Of a stretch of DNA of 31,332 nt, positions 7,312 through 16,742 are shown piece after piece (positions within the stretch are counted from its first letter, which is position 1; the number at the start of each line of letters is the position of its first letter). The stretch comes from a virus, in IMG/VR virus record IMGVR_UViG_3300042474_000379, positions 1-31,332 of that record. One strand, given 5' to 3'. The notes under the pieces were generated by a model. It saw only the letters and a list, made by a program, of their open reading frames with translations. It searched no databases and was not told where the DNA came from. The position numbers were made by a program, and so were the translations under genes.

Positions 7312-9678
7312 ATGTCTAGCCTAGCGAATCAGCAACAAAATTTAACCTTTCCAGGCTTATTGCAGGTTCCTGGAGGCATTACTTCAACACTTCAACAAGT
7401 TCAAGATGGTAATGGTAATCTAACCGCATTAAGTATTAGTTCCACCGGGTCTAATATCGCTACAGCTAGCAATTTTATAGCTACTAAAAATGGGGTTGCT
7501 ATTTCAGGAGCCATATCAAGGCTTATAAGCGATGGTTTCGGGGATATGCCTTCAGTTAAAGATTTCGGTGCTATAGGTGATGGTGTTACAGATGATACTG
7601 TGGCCTTTACTGCCGCCATTGCTGCAAGCCCTACTGGTGTAGCTGTTCCTGCTGGAAGTTATAAAATTACAGGTACTGTTACAGGAACTTTTTATAGTTT
7701 TGGGGTTGTTACTGTAGTTACAGGTACAGTTACATCGATCCAAAATTTAACAAATTATCTTACTGCATCTAATGGATCAGCCTTAGTAGGGACTATTCAA
7801 ACTGGTATGGGCGCAGTTGCAAGAACTGTAGCATCTAAGCTTAACGATAACGTAGCCGCTAAAGACTTTGGTGTGGTGGGTAATGGCGTTACAAATGATA
7901 GTACAGCATTGCAAAATGCAGCTGTTAGATCAAATACAGTGCTTGTAAGAGATAATGTTTATGCACCCAGTACAGCCATAGCTTCCCTAGCGGATACGAC
8001 ATTTAGAGGCAATGGCAGCCTATTATCTAGCGTTTATCATAAAGCTGTCATACCTGAATCATCAACATCAGATACTTTTGTAAACCAAGATATTGTTGCT
8101 GCAAAGCACTTAACGCAGCTCAATGCGGTCACCACACCAACCGTTGTTTTAATTGGTGATAGTATTAGCACTTATTTTGCAAATTCTATTGGGCGATCTG
8201 ACATGCTAACAGAGGTGTTAAGAACGACATTAGAAAATCAATTTGGGGCGATAAATTTCTATAACAGAGCTATTGGTGGAACACAGTTCTCTTCTTTATT
8301 TAACTCACAATATCAGACCTATATTCCTTGGTATGCAGGATCACCTACGGTTAATTGGATAGATATGGTTAGGAACTTATCGCCAGATTTAGTTGTTATG
8401 TCATTCGGTATGAATGATGGCGCTGGAATACAAACCTTTTACTTGAAAGCGGCTATTGATGCAATGCAGGGGTGGACAAAAGTACCCTCTATTGTTATGG
8501 CAACTAATCTAGTGCCAAGCCCTGCTTCAACAGCTTTTCCTGACGGACAAGCAGGACAAGAAAGCCGTGATAAATCGGCTGGCTTGGTTAGGACTTATGC
8601 AAAGTTTAGAAATGTTGGCTTACTGGATGTCCATAGAAAAGATTGTATGGTGCGTGATGGATATGATCCTGTGTCTAGCATATTAACAATAGGTGACTCT
8701 ATCAATGCAAGCATAGTAGGGGGTAGAAACTTCTGTGTAGGGACTAAAAAAGTTATTGATTTTAAAGCAAGAGTTTATCTTGATTCAACCGCTTTATTAG
8801 GTGGTACTAATTATATCACTATTAAAACAGGTTCTGGAGCTAATGATTTTCTTCAAGTAATCAGAACACTTAGTACAACCTTGACGTTTGCGCTTTATGC
8901 CGGGGGTGTTGATAGTATCGGAGTAGCTGCATCAACCATTACCTACACTTTAGCGGCTGGCGTTGCATGTCATTTTGTAGTTGAAAGATCAAACGATCAG
9001 GTTGTTGTTTATGTTGATACAGACAGTCAATTTGGAACTTTTAATGCACCGTTGTTTACTTCTAAATTGGTGGCACTTGGCTCGGAATATTACCCAACCA
9101 TACAAGATAACGCTGGAACAGTTTTAAGTTCAGTTGGCTATAGTTATGGCGAGCAGCGCCCCAATGTGCCGTCAGTTACAAATAGTTTACTGTGGGGTGA
9201 TGGTACATTACCATATGCTCAACATGGAGGCTCTGGGTACAACCATCCTGGTGGATTTGCTGCATCTCATATTTACAGACCTTTGATTGGTGGGGTTACT
9301 TGGACAACACCATTAAAAGATTTGGTGTCTACAAATAACACTGGAATTGGTTATGGTACAGGTTCAGGCGGTACGGTTACGCAGCTTACAAGCAAAGGCA
9401 CAGCAGTAACGCTTAACACTATAGCTGGTCAGATAACAATGAATAATGCCGCTTTGGGAGCTGGTGCAACGGTGGGCTTTATCTTTAATAATTCGCTTTT
9501 AAGAATAAATGATATCCTTTTGATAACGCCACAATTTGCTGGGTTTGGGTATAATTATTCTTTTAGAACTGTAATCGCAAATACCACAGCATTAATTTAT
9601 GTAAAGAATGAAACGGCAGGGTCTTTGTCAGAAGCCATTGTTTTTAACTATGTAATTATTAAAGGAGCAATATCGTAA
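7312..9678 (+). CDS. Tailspike / receptor-binding protein with SGNH (GDSL) hydrolase domain
   Basis: Likely a virion spike that binds and trims host surface glycan. Two copies of the DFGxxGxGVTxD motif (residues 84-95 and 185-196), typical of the head-binding/neck part of pectate-lyase-like tailspikes, precede an SGNH hydrolase domain. That domain has block I IGDSIS (D283, nucleophile S284), block III GMND (residues 366-369) and a candidate block V NHPGG (H645). Between the blocks lies a beta-rich insertion resembling a lectin-like jelly roll. SGNH domains remove acetyl or other acyl esters from polysaccharides; the substrate here is unknown. Its position between head and gp4-type genes is unusual for P22-like phages. 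A GAGGA site precedes the ATG. Confidence 0.8.
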   Translation: MSSLANQQQNLTFPGLLQVPGGITSTLQQVQDGNGNLTALSISSTGSNIATASNFIATKNGVAISGAISRLISDGFGDMPSVKDFGAIGDGVTDDTVAFTAAIAASPTGVAVPAGSYKITGTVTGTFYSFGVVTVVTGTVTSIQNLTNYLTASNGSALVGTIQTGMGAVARTVASKLNDNVAAKDFGVVGNGVTNDSTALQNAAVRSNTVLVRDNVYAPSTAIASLADTTFRGNGSLLSSVYHKAVIPESSTSDTFVNQDIVAAKHLTQLNAVTTPTVVLIGDSISTYFANSIGRSDMLTEVLRTTLENQFGAINFYNRAIGGTQFSSLFNSQYQTYIPWYAGSPTVNWIDMVRNLSPDLVVMSFGMNDGAGIQTFYLKAAIDAMQGWTKVPSIVMATNLVPSPASTAFPDGQAGQESRDKSAGLVRTYAKFRNVGLLDVHRKDCMVRDGYDPVSSILTIGDSINASIVGGRNFCVGTKKVIDFKARVYLDSTALLGGTNYITIKTGSGANDFLQVIRTLSTTLTFALYAGGVDSIGVAASTITYTLAAGVACHFVVERSNDQVVVYVDTDSQFGTFNAPLFTSKLVALGSEYYPTIQDNAGTVLSSVGYSYGEQRPNVPSVTNSLLWGDGTLPYAQHGGSGYNHPGGFAASHIYRPLIGGVTWTTPLKDLVSTNNTGIGYGTGSGGTVTQLTSKGTAVTLNTIAGQITMNNAALGAGATVGFIFNNSLLRINDILLITPQFAGFGYNYSFRTVIANTTALIYVKNETAGSLSEAIVFNYVIIKGAIS

Positions 9679-9938
9679 TGGCTTTAACACTAGATTTTAA
9701 AGCTCAAGCATTTGGGCAAGATATAATTTTAAAAGACTCTTATGTTAGAGTTAATTCTGTTTATTGGGATAAGCACCAGACTACAGGTAATGTAGATGTA
9801 TGCGACTCTATCACTAAAGCTACTTTAAAGACTGTTGCGTATTCATTTGCATCAACAATGGATGGAGGTAATTTTGTTAAGCAGACTTATGAGTTTTTAA
9901 AAACTCTCCCAGAGTTTGCAGATGCTATAGATTGCTAG
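9678..9938 (+). CDS. 86-residue phage protein of unknown function after the tailspike
   Basis: Starts inside the tailspike stop (TAATG), so it is probably translationally coupled. The C-terminal pattern (FVKQTYEFLKTLPEFADAIDC) resembles small proteins often found after phage tail-fibre genes, ending in an 'aYxyLKtLPEFa.A.DC' motif. The function is not established; a fibre-associated or assembly role is an inference from position. It has no signal peptide or membrane segment. Confidence 0.6.
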   Translation: MALTLDFKAQAFGQDIILKDSYVRVNSVYWDKHQTTGNVDVCDSITKATLKTVAYSFASTMDGGNFVKQTYEFLKTLPEFADAIDC

Positions 9939-9961
9939 ATAAATTTTAATAGGGGGATATT

Positions 9962-11065
9962 ATGGCAAGGTATTTTACTCTTGATTTAGTTCCTCAGTTA
10001 GGGGGTCAATTAGGGTTGATTTCCGCTGGAGTGTTCTATGCGAACACTTCCTCTGCGGTGGCGATCTTTGAAGATCAGGCGATGACTACCCCTATAGCTA
10101 ACCCTATCGTAATATCTAGCGGCTATAATATATCTTTTTGGGTAGCTGATGGCGTTCAAGATTATGACATTCAGCTGATGGGGGGCAACCTCATATCAAC
10201 GGTTTTCATTAATGATATTTGGACTCTCCCTGCACCAATCTGGGGGAATTTATCTACTTTTTGGGCTAACGCTGCAAATGTTTGGGCGTATATAACCCCT
10301 TACACTGTTGCTGTTTCAATGGTCAGCAATGTTGGGCAGCTTTATACTGCAAATGATTTAGTACGCGCTGCAATGCGATTAATTCAAGTATCCTCTGTAG
10401 ATACTGATTTAACCGCAAATGAGCTTAAAGACGGCATAGAATCACTTAATCGTATGTTAGACTCGTGGTCTGCTGATGAATTGATGCTCTATCAAATCAC
10501 CAGGGAAACCTTTCCTTTAACCTCCGGTACTAACCCTTATACTATAGGGTTAGGGGCTATGTGGAATACTATCAGGCCAAGCCGAATAATAGATGCTTAC
10601 TTTACTATTTATACCGGAAGTATTCCTGTTGATTATCCCATGCAAATTATGGAATGGGATGACTATAATTCTGTAAGACTTAAAAGTTTACAAACTAATT
10701 TCCCAGGTTATTTATTTTATGATAGGGGTTTTCCTATCGGAAATGCTTATATCTACCCAATATGTTCATCAAGTAATGAAACGATTACTTTGACATCTTG
10801 GAAGCCATTTACAGTTGTTAATGATCCTACTGCGTACATTAGCCTTCCTCCGGGTTATTGGGAAGCTATAGTGTTTAATTTAGCAATTCGTATTGCTGAA
10901 GAATACCAATTTGATATTAGACAAACTTCTGTTGCTTTAGCTCAAAATGCTATTAAACGCATTAAGAGGATTAATCAACGAACTCCTACCCTTAGTACGG
11001 ATGTAGCGCTTATGAGTACCAGCCAAATGAGATATAATATTTATAGCGATGGGTATGGACGATAA
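9962..11065 (+). CDS. gp4-type tail accessory (portal-tail adaptor) protein with extra N-terminal module
   Basis: From about residue 121 the protein resembles P22 gp4: TANDLVRAAMRLIQV, ELKDGIESLNRMLDSWSADEL, then RPSRIIDAYF. gp4 binds under the portal, plugs the filled head and begins tail assembly. P22 gp4 has 166 residues, whereas here the homologous part is about 247, and it is preceded by a ~95-residue beta-rich domain (GVFYANTSSAVAIFEDQAMT...ANPIVIS...DYDIQL). That domain resembles the N-terminal module of the collar fibre encoded at 22272. A GGGGGA site precedes the start; the stop overlaps the gp10-type gene by one base. Key caveat: the fold of the N-terminal module is inferred. Confidence 0.75.
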   Translation: MARYFTLDLVPQLGGQLGLISAGVFYANTSSAVAIFEDQAMTTPIANPIVISSGYNISFWVADGVQDYDIQLMGGNLISTVFINDIWTLPAPIWGNLSTFWANAANVWAYITPYTVAVSMVSNVGQLYTANDLVRAAMRLIQVSSVDTDLTANELKDGIESLNRMLDSWSADELMLYQITRETFPLTSGTNPYTIGLGAMWNTIRPSRIIDAYFTIYTGSIPVDYPMQIMEWDDYNSVRLKSLQTNFPGYLFYDRGFPIGNAYIYPICSSSNETITLTSWKPFTVVNDPTAYISLPPGYWEAIVFNLAIRIAEEYQFDIRQTSVALAQNAIKRIKRINQRTPTLSTDVALMSTSQMRYNIYSDGYGR

Positions 11066-13557
11066 TGCCAGAAGCCATTGTACTACCTATATTAGGGGCT
11101 GGCATAGCTGGACGGTCTAAAGCTGTTTCTGCTCAAAAAAGGCAGAATCTTTTTCTTGAAGTTAAACCTGAAAAAGATAAGACAAATTTAGCCGCCTATC
11201 CAACACCAGGATTAACTTTATTTGCTAATGCGGGTAAAAATCCTTCGCGTGGAATTTGGTGGCTTCAATCATTAAATTTACTTTATTCCGTAAATGCTAA
11301 TAAGTTAATAGAGATTGATAAAAACGGCGTAGTTACGGAAAGAGGAACGCTTTCAACGGCTGAAGGCACAGTTTCAATTTCAGATAATGCTCAACAAATA
11401 ATAATTGTTGATGGTCAAAATGGATATATTTATGAGCCAAAAACGCTTCAATTAAGCTATACCTACCCCGCTAATTCCGTTTCAAATGTTTATAGTCGTA
11501 CAGGATTAACTATCACTGTAACAGGGTTTGTTAATGCTGGCATCGCTGGAGATACAGCTACCATTACTACTGATGGCGGCGATGTTCTTTCAGGAGTCTA
11601 TACAATTGCCACAGCTATACAAGGCAGTTGGACTTTTGCTATTGTTTTACCTTCATTGCAAACTCCAATTTTGGCAACTGCATTAGTAGCAGGATCAAAG
11701 TATGTTGTTTTAACATTAGGTACATCTGATTTTACTATTGCAGGGGCCGCGGCTAACGTATTAGGCGCCGTTTTTACAGCTACTAAAGCGGCTACTGGCA
11801 CAGGCACAGCGGTTCCAGCAACTATCGATGTTAATGTTCCCGCAACATCTTTAGTAGCGGGGCAAAAATATATAATTTTAATTGTAGGCTCTACAAACTT
11901 TACTCTTTATGGAGCGGCATCAAATACCGTAGGATTGGTATTTACTGCTTCATTACCAGTCGTTAATGCCACAGCTCTAGTAGCTAGTACAATATATCAA
12001 ATTCTAACATTAGGCACTACAGACTTTACACTTTATGGCGCTGCGACTAATACTGTAGGCACTATATTTACTGCAACTGGTGTAGGTATTGGTACGGGAA
12101 CAACTTATGAAATGCCTATTGGTACAGGCGTAGTCATCAATAATAGTGCTACTGGATTACTTACATTTACGCAAAACGGTATTGTTGCAGTAACTGAAAA
12201 CGCAACTAATCGTCATTCTAATGCTAATGTTGAAATTTTAAAAACCGCAGGGCCAGTACCTTCAGGTAATTATGTAGTTAATTTCCCTTTGACAGCCGCT
12301 ACAGCTTTAGTTGTTAGCACTCAATATGTTATCAATAGTGCAGGCACTTCCGATTTTCAATTAGTTGGCGCTATAAATAACGAAGTGGGTACTTCTTTTG
12401 CGGCTACCGGAACTACACCAGGTACTGGAACTTGTACATTAGCTAATGAATGGACATTTACAGTACCTAATACTACTCCTGCTGGCGCGGGAGGTTTAGA
12501 AGTAGTTAATAATTTTAGAGCTATTACAGCAGAGGGCTTCCCTGGAGGCAATACTGTAACTTTCTTAGACGGGTATTTTATCGTTAATGCGCCTAATACA
12601 CGTCAATTTTACTTATCCCAGTTATACGACGGCTTTACTTGGAACGCTTTAAGTTTCGCCAGTAAAGAAGCATATACCGATACTTTAGAAGCAGTTGCGG
12701 TTGATAATAGCTGTTTAGTTTTATTAGGTTTTATTTCGCAAGAATACTGGCAGGATATTGGCGCATTTCCGTTTCCATTATTAAGGATACCTGGTTCACC
12801 TACTGATATGGGTGTAGCTGCACGATGGAGCGTTGCGCGATGTAATGGTGAATTAATTTATTTAGGCCGAGCAAGGCGCGGCGGTTTATCAGTTGTAACG
12901 ATCCGAAATTATCGCCCTGTTACAGTATCAACGCCCGATTTAGATTTTTTATTTAACGAATATGTAAACCCTGGCGATGCTATTGCTTTCAGCTATCGTC
13001 AAAATGGGCATGAATTTTATCAGATAAGTTTCCAGCAACAAGGGGTTACTTGGTTATATGATGCAACTTCACAAGTTTGGAGTACCTTATTATCTGGTGC
13101 TACCACAAGACATTACGCTAATTTTGGTTGTCAATTTGACTTCCATGTAATAACTTCGGATTATCGTAATGGTAATTTGTATATTCTCGATCCTGCATCT
13201 TACACAGATAATGGTGATTTGATTGCAAGAGAATTGATCACGCCTCATTTCTTTGTAAATACCTCGTTTAATAAACTTCATATTTATCGTTTGCGATTGG
13301 ATATGGAACAAGGCGGTGGGCTTAATGATGGTCAAGGTCAAAATCCTCAAGTCATGTTACAAGTGAGCCGAGATGGTGGATACACTTGGGGCGATGAAAT
13401 GTGGGCGACATGTGGAGCGCAAGGTGATTTCTTAAGCCGCGCTGAATGGCGCAGATTAGGAGTATCACGAAACTATGTTTTTAAATTTAGAATAACTGAT
13501 CCAATCAAAACAGTATTGATTGGCGCTGCTGCTTACGCAACACAGGCATCTAAATAA
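11065..13557 (+). CDS. gp10-type packaged-DNA stabilisation / tail-hub protein with repeat insertion
   Basis: P22 gp10 (about 472 residues) forms a hexameric tail hub that closes the DNA channel. Here residues 1-130 and about 478-830 match that type (LPILGAGIAGRSKAVSAQKR, PNTRQFYLSQLYDGFTW, LVLLGFISQEYWQDIGAFPF, IPGSPTDMGVAARWSVARC), giving a core close to the family length. Between them lie about 345 extra residues made of a beta-prone segment and four copies of a ~45-residue repeat (see the repeat entry). The insertion should project from the hub. It overlaps its upstream neighbour by one base and abuts the fibre gene, which fits a coupled tail operon. Confidence 0.85.
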   Translation: MPEAIVLPILGAGIAGRSKAVSAQKRQNLFLEVKPEKDKTNLAAYPTPGLTLFANAGKNPSRGIWWLQSLNLLYSVNANKLIEIDKNGVVTERGTLSTAEGTVSISDNAQQIIIVDGQNGYIYEPKTLQLSYTYPANSVSNVYSRTGLTITVTGFVNAGIAGDTATITTDGGDVLSGVYTIATAIQGSWTFAIVLPSLQTPILATALVAGSKYVVLTLGTSDFTIAGAAANVLGAVFTATKAATGTGTAVPATIDVNVPATSLVAGQKYIILIVGSTNFTLYGAASNTVGLVFTASLPVVNATALVASTIYQILTLGTTDFTLYGAATNTVGTIFTATGVGIGTGTTYEMPIGTGVVINNSATGLLTFTQNGIVAVTENATNRHSNANVEILKTAGPVPSGNYVVNFPLTAATALVVSTQYVINSAGTSDFQLVGAINNEVGTSFAATGTTPGTGTCTLANEWTFTVPNTTPAGAGGLEVVNNFRAITAEGFPGGNTVTFLDGYFIVNAPNTRQFYLSQLYDGFTWNALSFASKEAYTDTLEAVAVDNSCLVLLGFISQEYWQDIGAFPFPLLRIPGSPTDMGVAARWSVARCNGELIYLGRARRGGLSVVTIRNYRPVTVSTPDLDFLFNEYVNPGDAIAFSYRQNGHEFYQISFQQQGVTWLYDATSQVWSTLLSGATTRHYANFGCQFDFHVITSDYRNGNLYILDPASYTDNGDLIARELITPHFFVNTSFNKLHIYRLRLDMEQGGGLNDGQGQNPQVMLQVSRDGGYTWGDEMWATCGAQGDFLSRAEWRRLGVSRNYVFKFRITDPIKTVLIGAAAYATQASK
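11677..12438 (+). repeat. Four-copy ~45-residue repeat inside the gp10-type gene
   Basis: Copies lie at 11677-11811, 11842-11952 (shortened), 11968-12102 and 12301-12438. The shared pattern is LVA/V-x-x-x-KY-x-I-x-x-LGTTDFTLYGAA-x-N-x-VG-x-x-FTATG, then a GTGT-rich end. The first three are nearly contiguous, and the fourth follows a 66-residue spacer. DNA identity is moderate while the protein pattern is strong, so the array is old or imported rather than freshly duplicated. Confidence 0.85.
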
Positions 13558-16500
13558 TGGCTATATCTCAACCTCCCTTTCAGTCTACTTTAGTTGATGC
13601 TAACGACCGAGTGCAAACTCCTTGGGCGCAATGGTTTAGTCAATTACAACCTATTCTGCAATCAGTTGTAGCTAGTGGCCCTACATCAGGTAGACCAACT
13701 CAAAATCTTTACATAGGGTATCCTTACTTTGACACCACAATAGATCAAATGATTTATTGGAATGGTGTCATTTGGGTGACATATGCGCCTTCTACGACTG
13801 GAACCAGTATTTTAAAAGGTAATGGCTCAGGTGGATTTAATAACGCGGTAGCAGGCGTTGATTTTGCCCCTGCAACGTCCGGTACAGCCATTCTTTATGG
13901 CAATGGCGCTGGCGGATTTAGTTCAGTTTCTATCGGTTCAGGTGTTACTTTTGCTGGCGGTGTTTTATCTGCAACTGGATCAGGAGGAACGGTAACTGCT
14001 GTTACCGGAACTGCACCTATCGCATCATCTGGCGGTAATACTCCTGCAATTAGTATTAGTCAAGCCGGAGTTAGTACAAATGGATACCTATCATCAACTG
14101 ATTGGAATACATTTAACAATAAAGCACCTGCAACGTCAGGAATTGCTATTTTATATGGTGATGGTACTGGTGGATTTAGTAATGTAACAATTGGAAGTGG
14201 AGTTACATTTGTAGCTGGAACATTAAGTGCTACTGGATCAGGTGGTACAGTAACTGCTGTTACCGGAAGCGGAAATATTGCTTCTAGCGGTGGAACTACA
14301 CCTAGCATTACTTTTACTGGAACGCTTCCTATTGCCAATGGCGGCACAAATGGCACAGCAGCTCCCACAGCAGGCGCTGTTGCTGTCGGTAACGGTACTC
14401 AATACGCATTTACCGCAGCAGGATCAGCAGGTCAGGTTTTAACTTCTAATGGCTCAACAGTGCCTACTTGGGCAACTGTAGCAACAGGAATTGGTACAAC
14501 AGGCTATTGGGGATCATTCTGGGATACAACTAATCAAACTGCAGCCAGTACAACTGTAGCGTACACAATTAATATTGGTACTTCTGACCCTAATAATAGT
14601 GGTGTTAGTATAGTTAGCAGCAATCGGATTACAGTTGCGCATGCTGGCGTATACAATATTCAATACTCCATACAGTTTCAAAACATTGGTACGGGAAACA
14701 AAAATTATAATACTGATGTATGGTTTCGTTTAAATGGCGTAGATATTCCAGATAGTAATAGCATATATTGGATTGCATCAAAAAACTCAACTATTAACGG
14801 TGAAATGATTGCAGCTGTAAATTATGTGCTGTCATTAAATGCTGGGGATTATATTCAAATTTTATGGGCTGTTAGTGACATTGATATTTCAATTGTAACA
14901 TTGCCAGCTACCTCAAGCCCAACAGTTCCTCGAACACCTGGAGTTATTGTAACTGTAACACCAATTACTGAAGTAGGTATAGGGTATTACAATTTAACGT
15001 CCGTTTCTTCTGTAGCTATTGCAACAGGGTCAAAAACATTTACTACAAACCTTTCTAATATTTCAACTGCTTTTACAGTAGGAACTAGAGTTAGAGTGGC
15101 TTACGTCACTACACCTGCTAATTATATGGAAGGTGTAATTACATCTTTCAGCGGTACAACTTTAGTAGTTAATGTTGATTCTATTGGCGGTTCTGGTACT
15201 TATGCAAACTGGACAATTTCTGTTGCAGGGCTTCAAGGGTCTAATGGGGTTACATCCATTACCGGAACAGCTAATCAAGTTATTGCATCAGCTTCAACAG
15301 GCGCAGTTACATTAAGTTTACCTCAAGATATAGCAACTACATCATCACCCACTTTTGTAGGAACAAATTTCTCAGGTACAGCAACCAGTCTAAGCATCGG
15401 AGGAAACGCTGCAACTGCAAGCAAATGGGCAACTGCAAGAAATTTAGCTGGTAATTCTGTAGATGGCTCTGCAAACGTAGCTTTTACTAATAAATTTATT
15501 GTACAAGGCACAACAGATACTGGTTTATCAGGCGCTCAATTTTTAGGTGCTTTGGGGACTGGGATAGTTAAAAACACTACTTCAACAGGGGTTTTATCTA
15601 TTGCAGCTTCCGGAACTGATTACGCACCTGCAACTTCGGGATCAGCTATTCTTTATGGAAATGGTAGCGGCGGTTTTAGCTCCGTAACAATTGGAACAGG
15701 TGTTTCATTTGCTGCTGGTACTTTGTCAGCTACAGGATCAGGAGGAACTGTTACATCAGTGGGGTTTACTGGAGGGTTAATAACTGTCGCTACAGCTACA
15801 ACTACACCCGCTTTTACTGTTGCAGGAACTTCAGGTGGTATTCCTTATTTCAGTTCAGCATCTACTTGGGCTACTTCCGCAGCATTAACAGCTAATGCTT
15901 TAATGATTGGAGGAGGAGCTGGAAGCGCTCCTGCTACAACTACAACTGGAACAGGCGTATTAACTGCGCTTGGAGTTAATGTAGGTTCTGCTGGCGCATT
16001 TATAACATTTAATGGCGCATTAGGAACCCCATCAAGCGGTACAGTTACCAATTTAACGGGTACAGCGTCAATCAATATTAATGGGACTGTAGGTGCAACA
16101 ACCGCAAATACTGGAGCATTTACTAATTTAAGTTATACAGGTACGTTTACTGGTGGTACTGGTGTAATTGCTATAGGTACAAACCAGATATACAAAGATG
16201 CCTCCGGCAACGTTGGGATCGGTACGAGTAGTCCTAGCGCTCAATTAAATGTTTCCGGTGCCGGACAAACAACTGCTAATTTAACTGATGCTGGCTCAAA
16301 GTTAGGTACTATATACGCATATTCACCTAATGCAGGTGTTGGGGACGGTGGTGCGATACTATTAGGTGCAGCTTCATCTGTAGGACAAACTACTCCACAA
16401 TGGGCGATTAAAGCCTTGTTAGTAAGTGGCGGAGTAAACGGACGAGGGGATTTAGCCTTTTCTCGTAGAGTTAATACTTCTGACACAGCATTAACGGAAG

Positions 16501-16742
16501 CTATGCGCATCGATTCCTCAGGCAACGTGGGGATTGGGACGAGTAGTCCTACAGGAAAATTAGATGTAGCTGGAACAATAAAAACTTTAGGTTATACAGT
16601 AGCCACATTACCAACAGGTGTTGTAGGCGCAAGAGCGTATGTAACTAATGCTTTAGCACCTACATTCGGTGCAACAGTTGTAACTGGCGGTGCAGTCACC
16701 ATACCTGTATTTTATAATGGTACAAACTGGATAGTAGGATGA
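13557..16742 (+). CDS. Large mosaic tail fibre protein
   Basis: Virion fibre of 1061 residues. The N-terminus (residues 1-80, WAQWFSQLQPILQSVV, then NLYIGYPYFDTTIDQMIYWNG) is a typical attachment region. The shaft is Gly/Ser/Thr-rich and contains three copies of a 47-residue repeat (104-150, 190-236, 690-736). Residues about 311-470 (GYWGSFWDTTNQTA, AGVYNIQYSIQFQ, DVWFRLNGVDIPDSN) look like a C1q/TNF-type trimeric receptor domain. A further beta module follows at 475-560 (SKTFTTNLS, VRVAYVTTPANYMEG). Two GNVGIGTSSP motifs (after 16197 and 16512) lie near the end. No Ser/Lys-dyad autoproteolytic chaperone domain is recognisable. The start abuts the gp10-type stop. Confidence 0.85.
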   Translation: MAISQPPFQSTLVDANDRVQTPWAQWFSQLQPILQSVVASGPTSGRPTQNLYIGYPYFDTTIDQMIYWNGVIWVTYAPSTTGTSILKGNGSGGFNNAVAGVDFAPATSGTAILYGNGAGGFSSVSIGSGVTFAGGVLSATGSGGTVTAVTGTAPIASSGGNTPAISISQAGVSTNGYLSSTDWNTFNNKAPATSGIAILYGDGTGGFSNVTIGSGVTFVAGTLSATGSGGTVTAVTGSGNIASSGGTTPSITFTGTLPIANGGTNGTAAPTAGAVAVGNGTQYAFTAAGSAGQVLTSNGSTVPTWATVATGIGTTGYWGSFWDTTNQTAASTTVAYTINIGTSDPNNSGVSIVSSNRITVAHAGVYNIQYSIQFQNIGTGNKNYNTDVWFRLNGVDIPDSNSIYWIASKNSTINGEMIAAVNYVLSLNAGDYIQILWAVSDIDISIVTLPATSSPTVPRTPGVIVTVTPITEVGIGYYNLTSVSSVAIATGSKTFTTNLSNISTAFTVGTRVRVAYVTTPANYMEGVITSFSGTTLVVNVDSIGGSGTYANWTISVAGLQGSNGVTSITGTANQVIASASTGAVTLSLPQDIATTSSPTFVGTNFSGTATSLSIGGNAATASKWATARNLAGNSVDGSANVAFTNKFIVQGTTDTGLSGAQFLGALGTGIVKNTTSTGVLSIAASGTDYAPATSGSAILYGNGSGGFSSVTIGTGVSFAAGTLSATGSGGTVTSVGFTGGLITVATATTTPAFTVAGTSGGIPYFSSASTWATSAALTANALMIGGGAGSAPATTTTGTGVLTALGVNVGSAGAFITFNGALGTPSSGTVTNLTGTASININGTVGATTANTGAFTNLSYTGTFTGGTGVIAIGTNQIYKDASGNVGIGTSSPSAQLNVSGAGQTTANLTDAGSKLGTIYAYSPNAGVGDGGAILLGAASSVGQTTPQWAIKALLVSGGVNGRGDLAFSRRVNTSDTALTEAMRIDSSGNVGIGTSSPTGKLDVAGTIKTLGYTVATLPTGVVGARAYVTNALAPTFGATVVTGGAVTIPVFYNGTNWIVG
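13866..15764 (+). repeat. Three 141-bp in-frame repeats in the tail fibre
   Basis: Copies at 13866-14006, 14124-14264 and 15624-15764 each encode 47 residues. The common pattern is A-PATSG-x-AILYG-x-G-x-GGFS-x-V-x-IG-x-GV-x-F, then LSATGSGGTVT. The first two are neighbours; the third sits about 1.4 kb later, beyond the C1q-like module, as if receptor modules had been inserted into a once-continuous repeat array. Confidence 0.9.

Noticed and set aside
11677-15764. Protein-level repeats examined as possible CRISPR arrays
   Set aside because: The repeats are in-frame coding sequence of 110-141 bp without unique short spacers or leader; no CRISPR array is present in the window.
16241-16525. Long reverse-strand reading frame under the tail fibre, with others like it at 14060-14368 and 15845-16075
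   Set aside because: They are Pro/Ala/Val-rich mirrors of the Gly/Thr/Ala-rich fibre codons, lack ribosome-binding sites and have no recognisable features.
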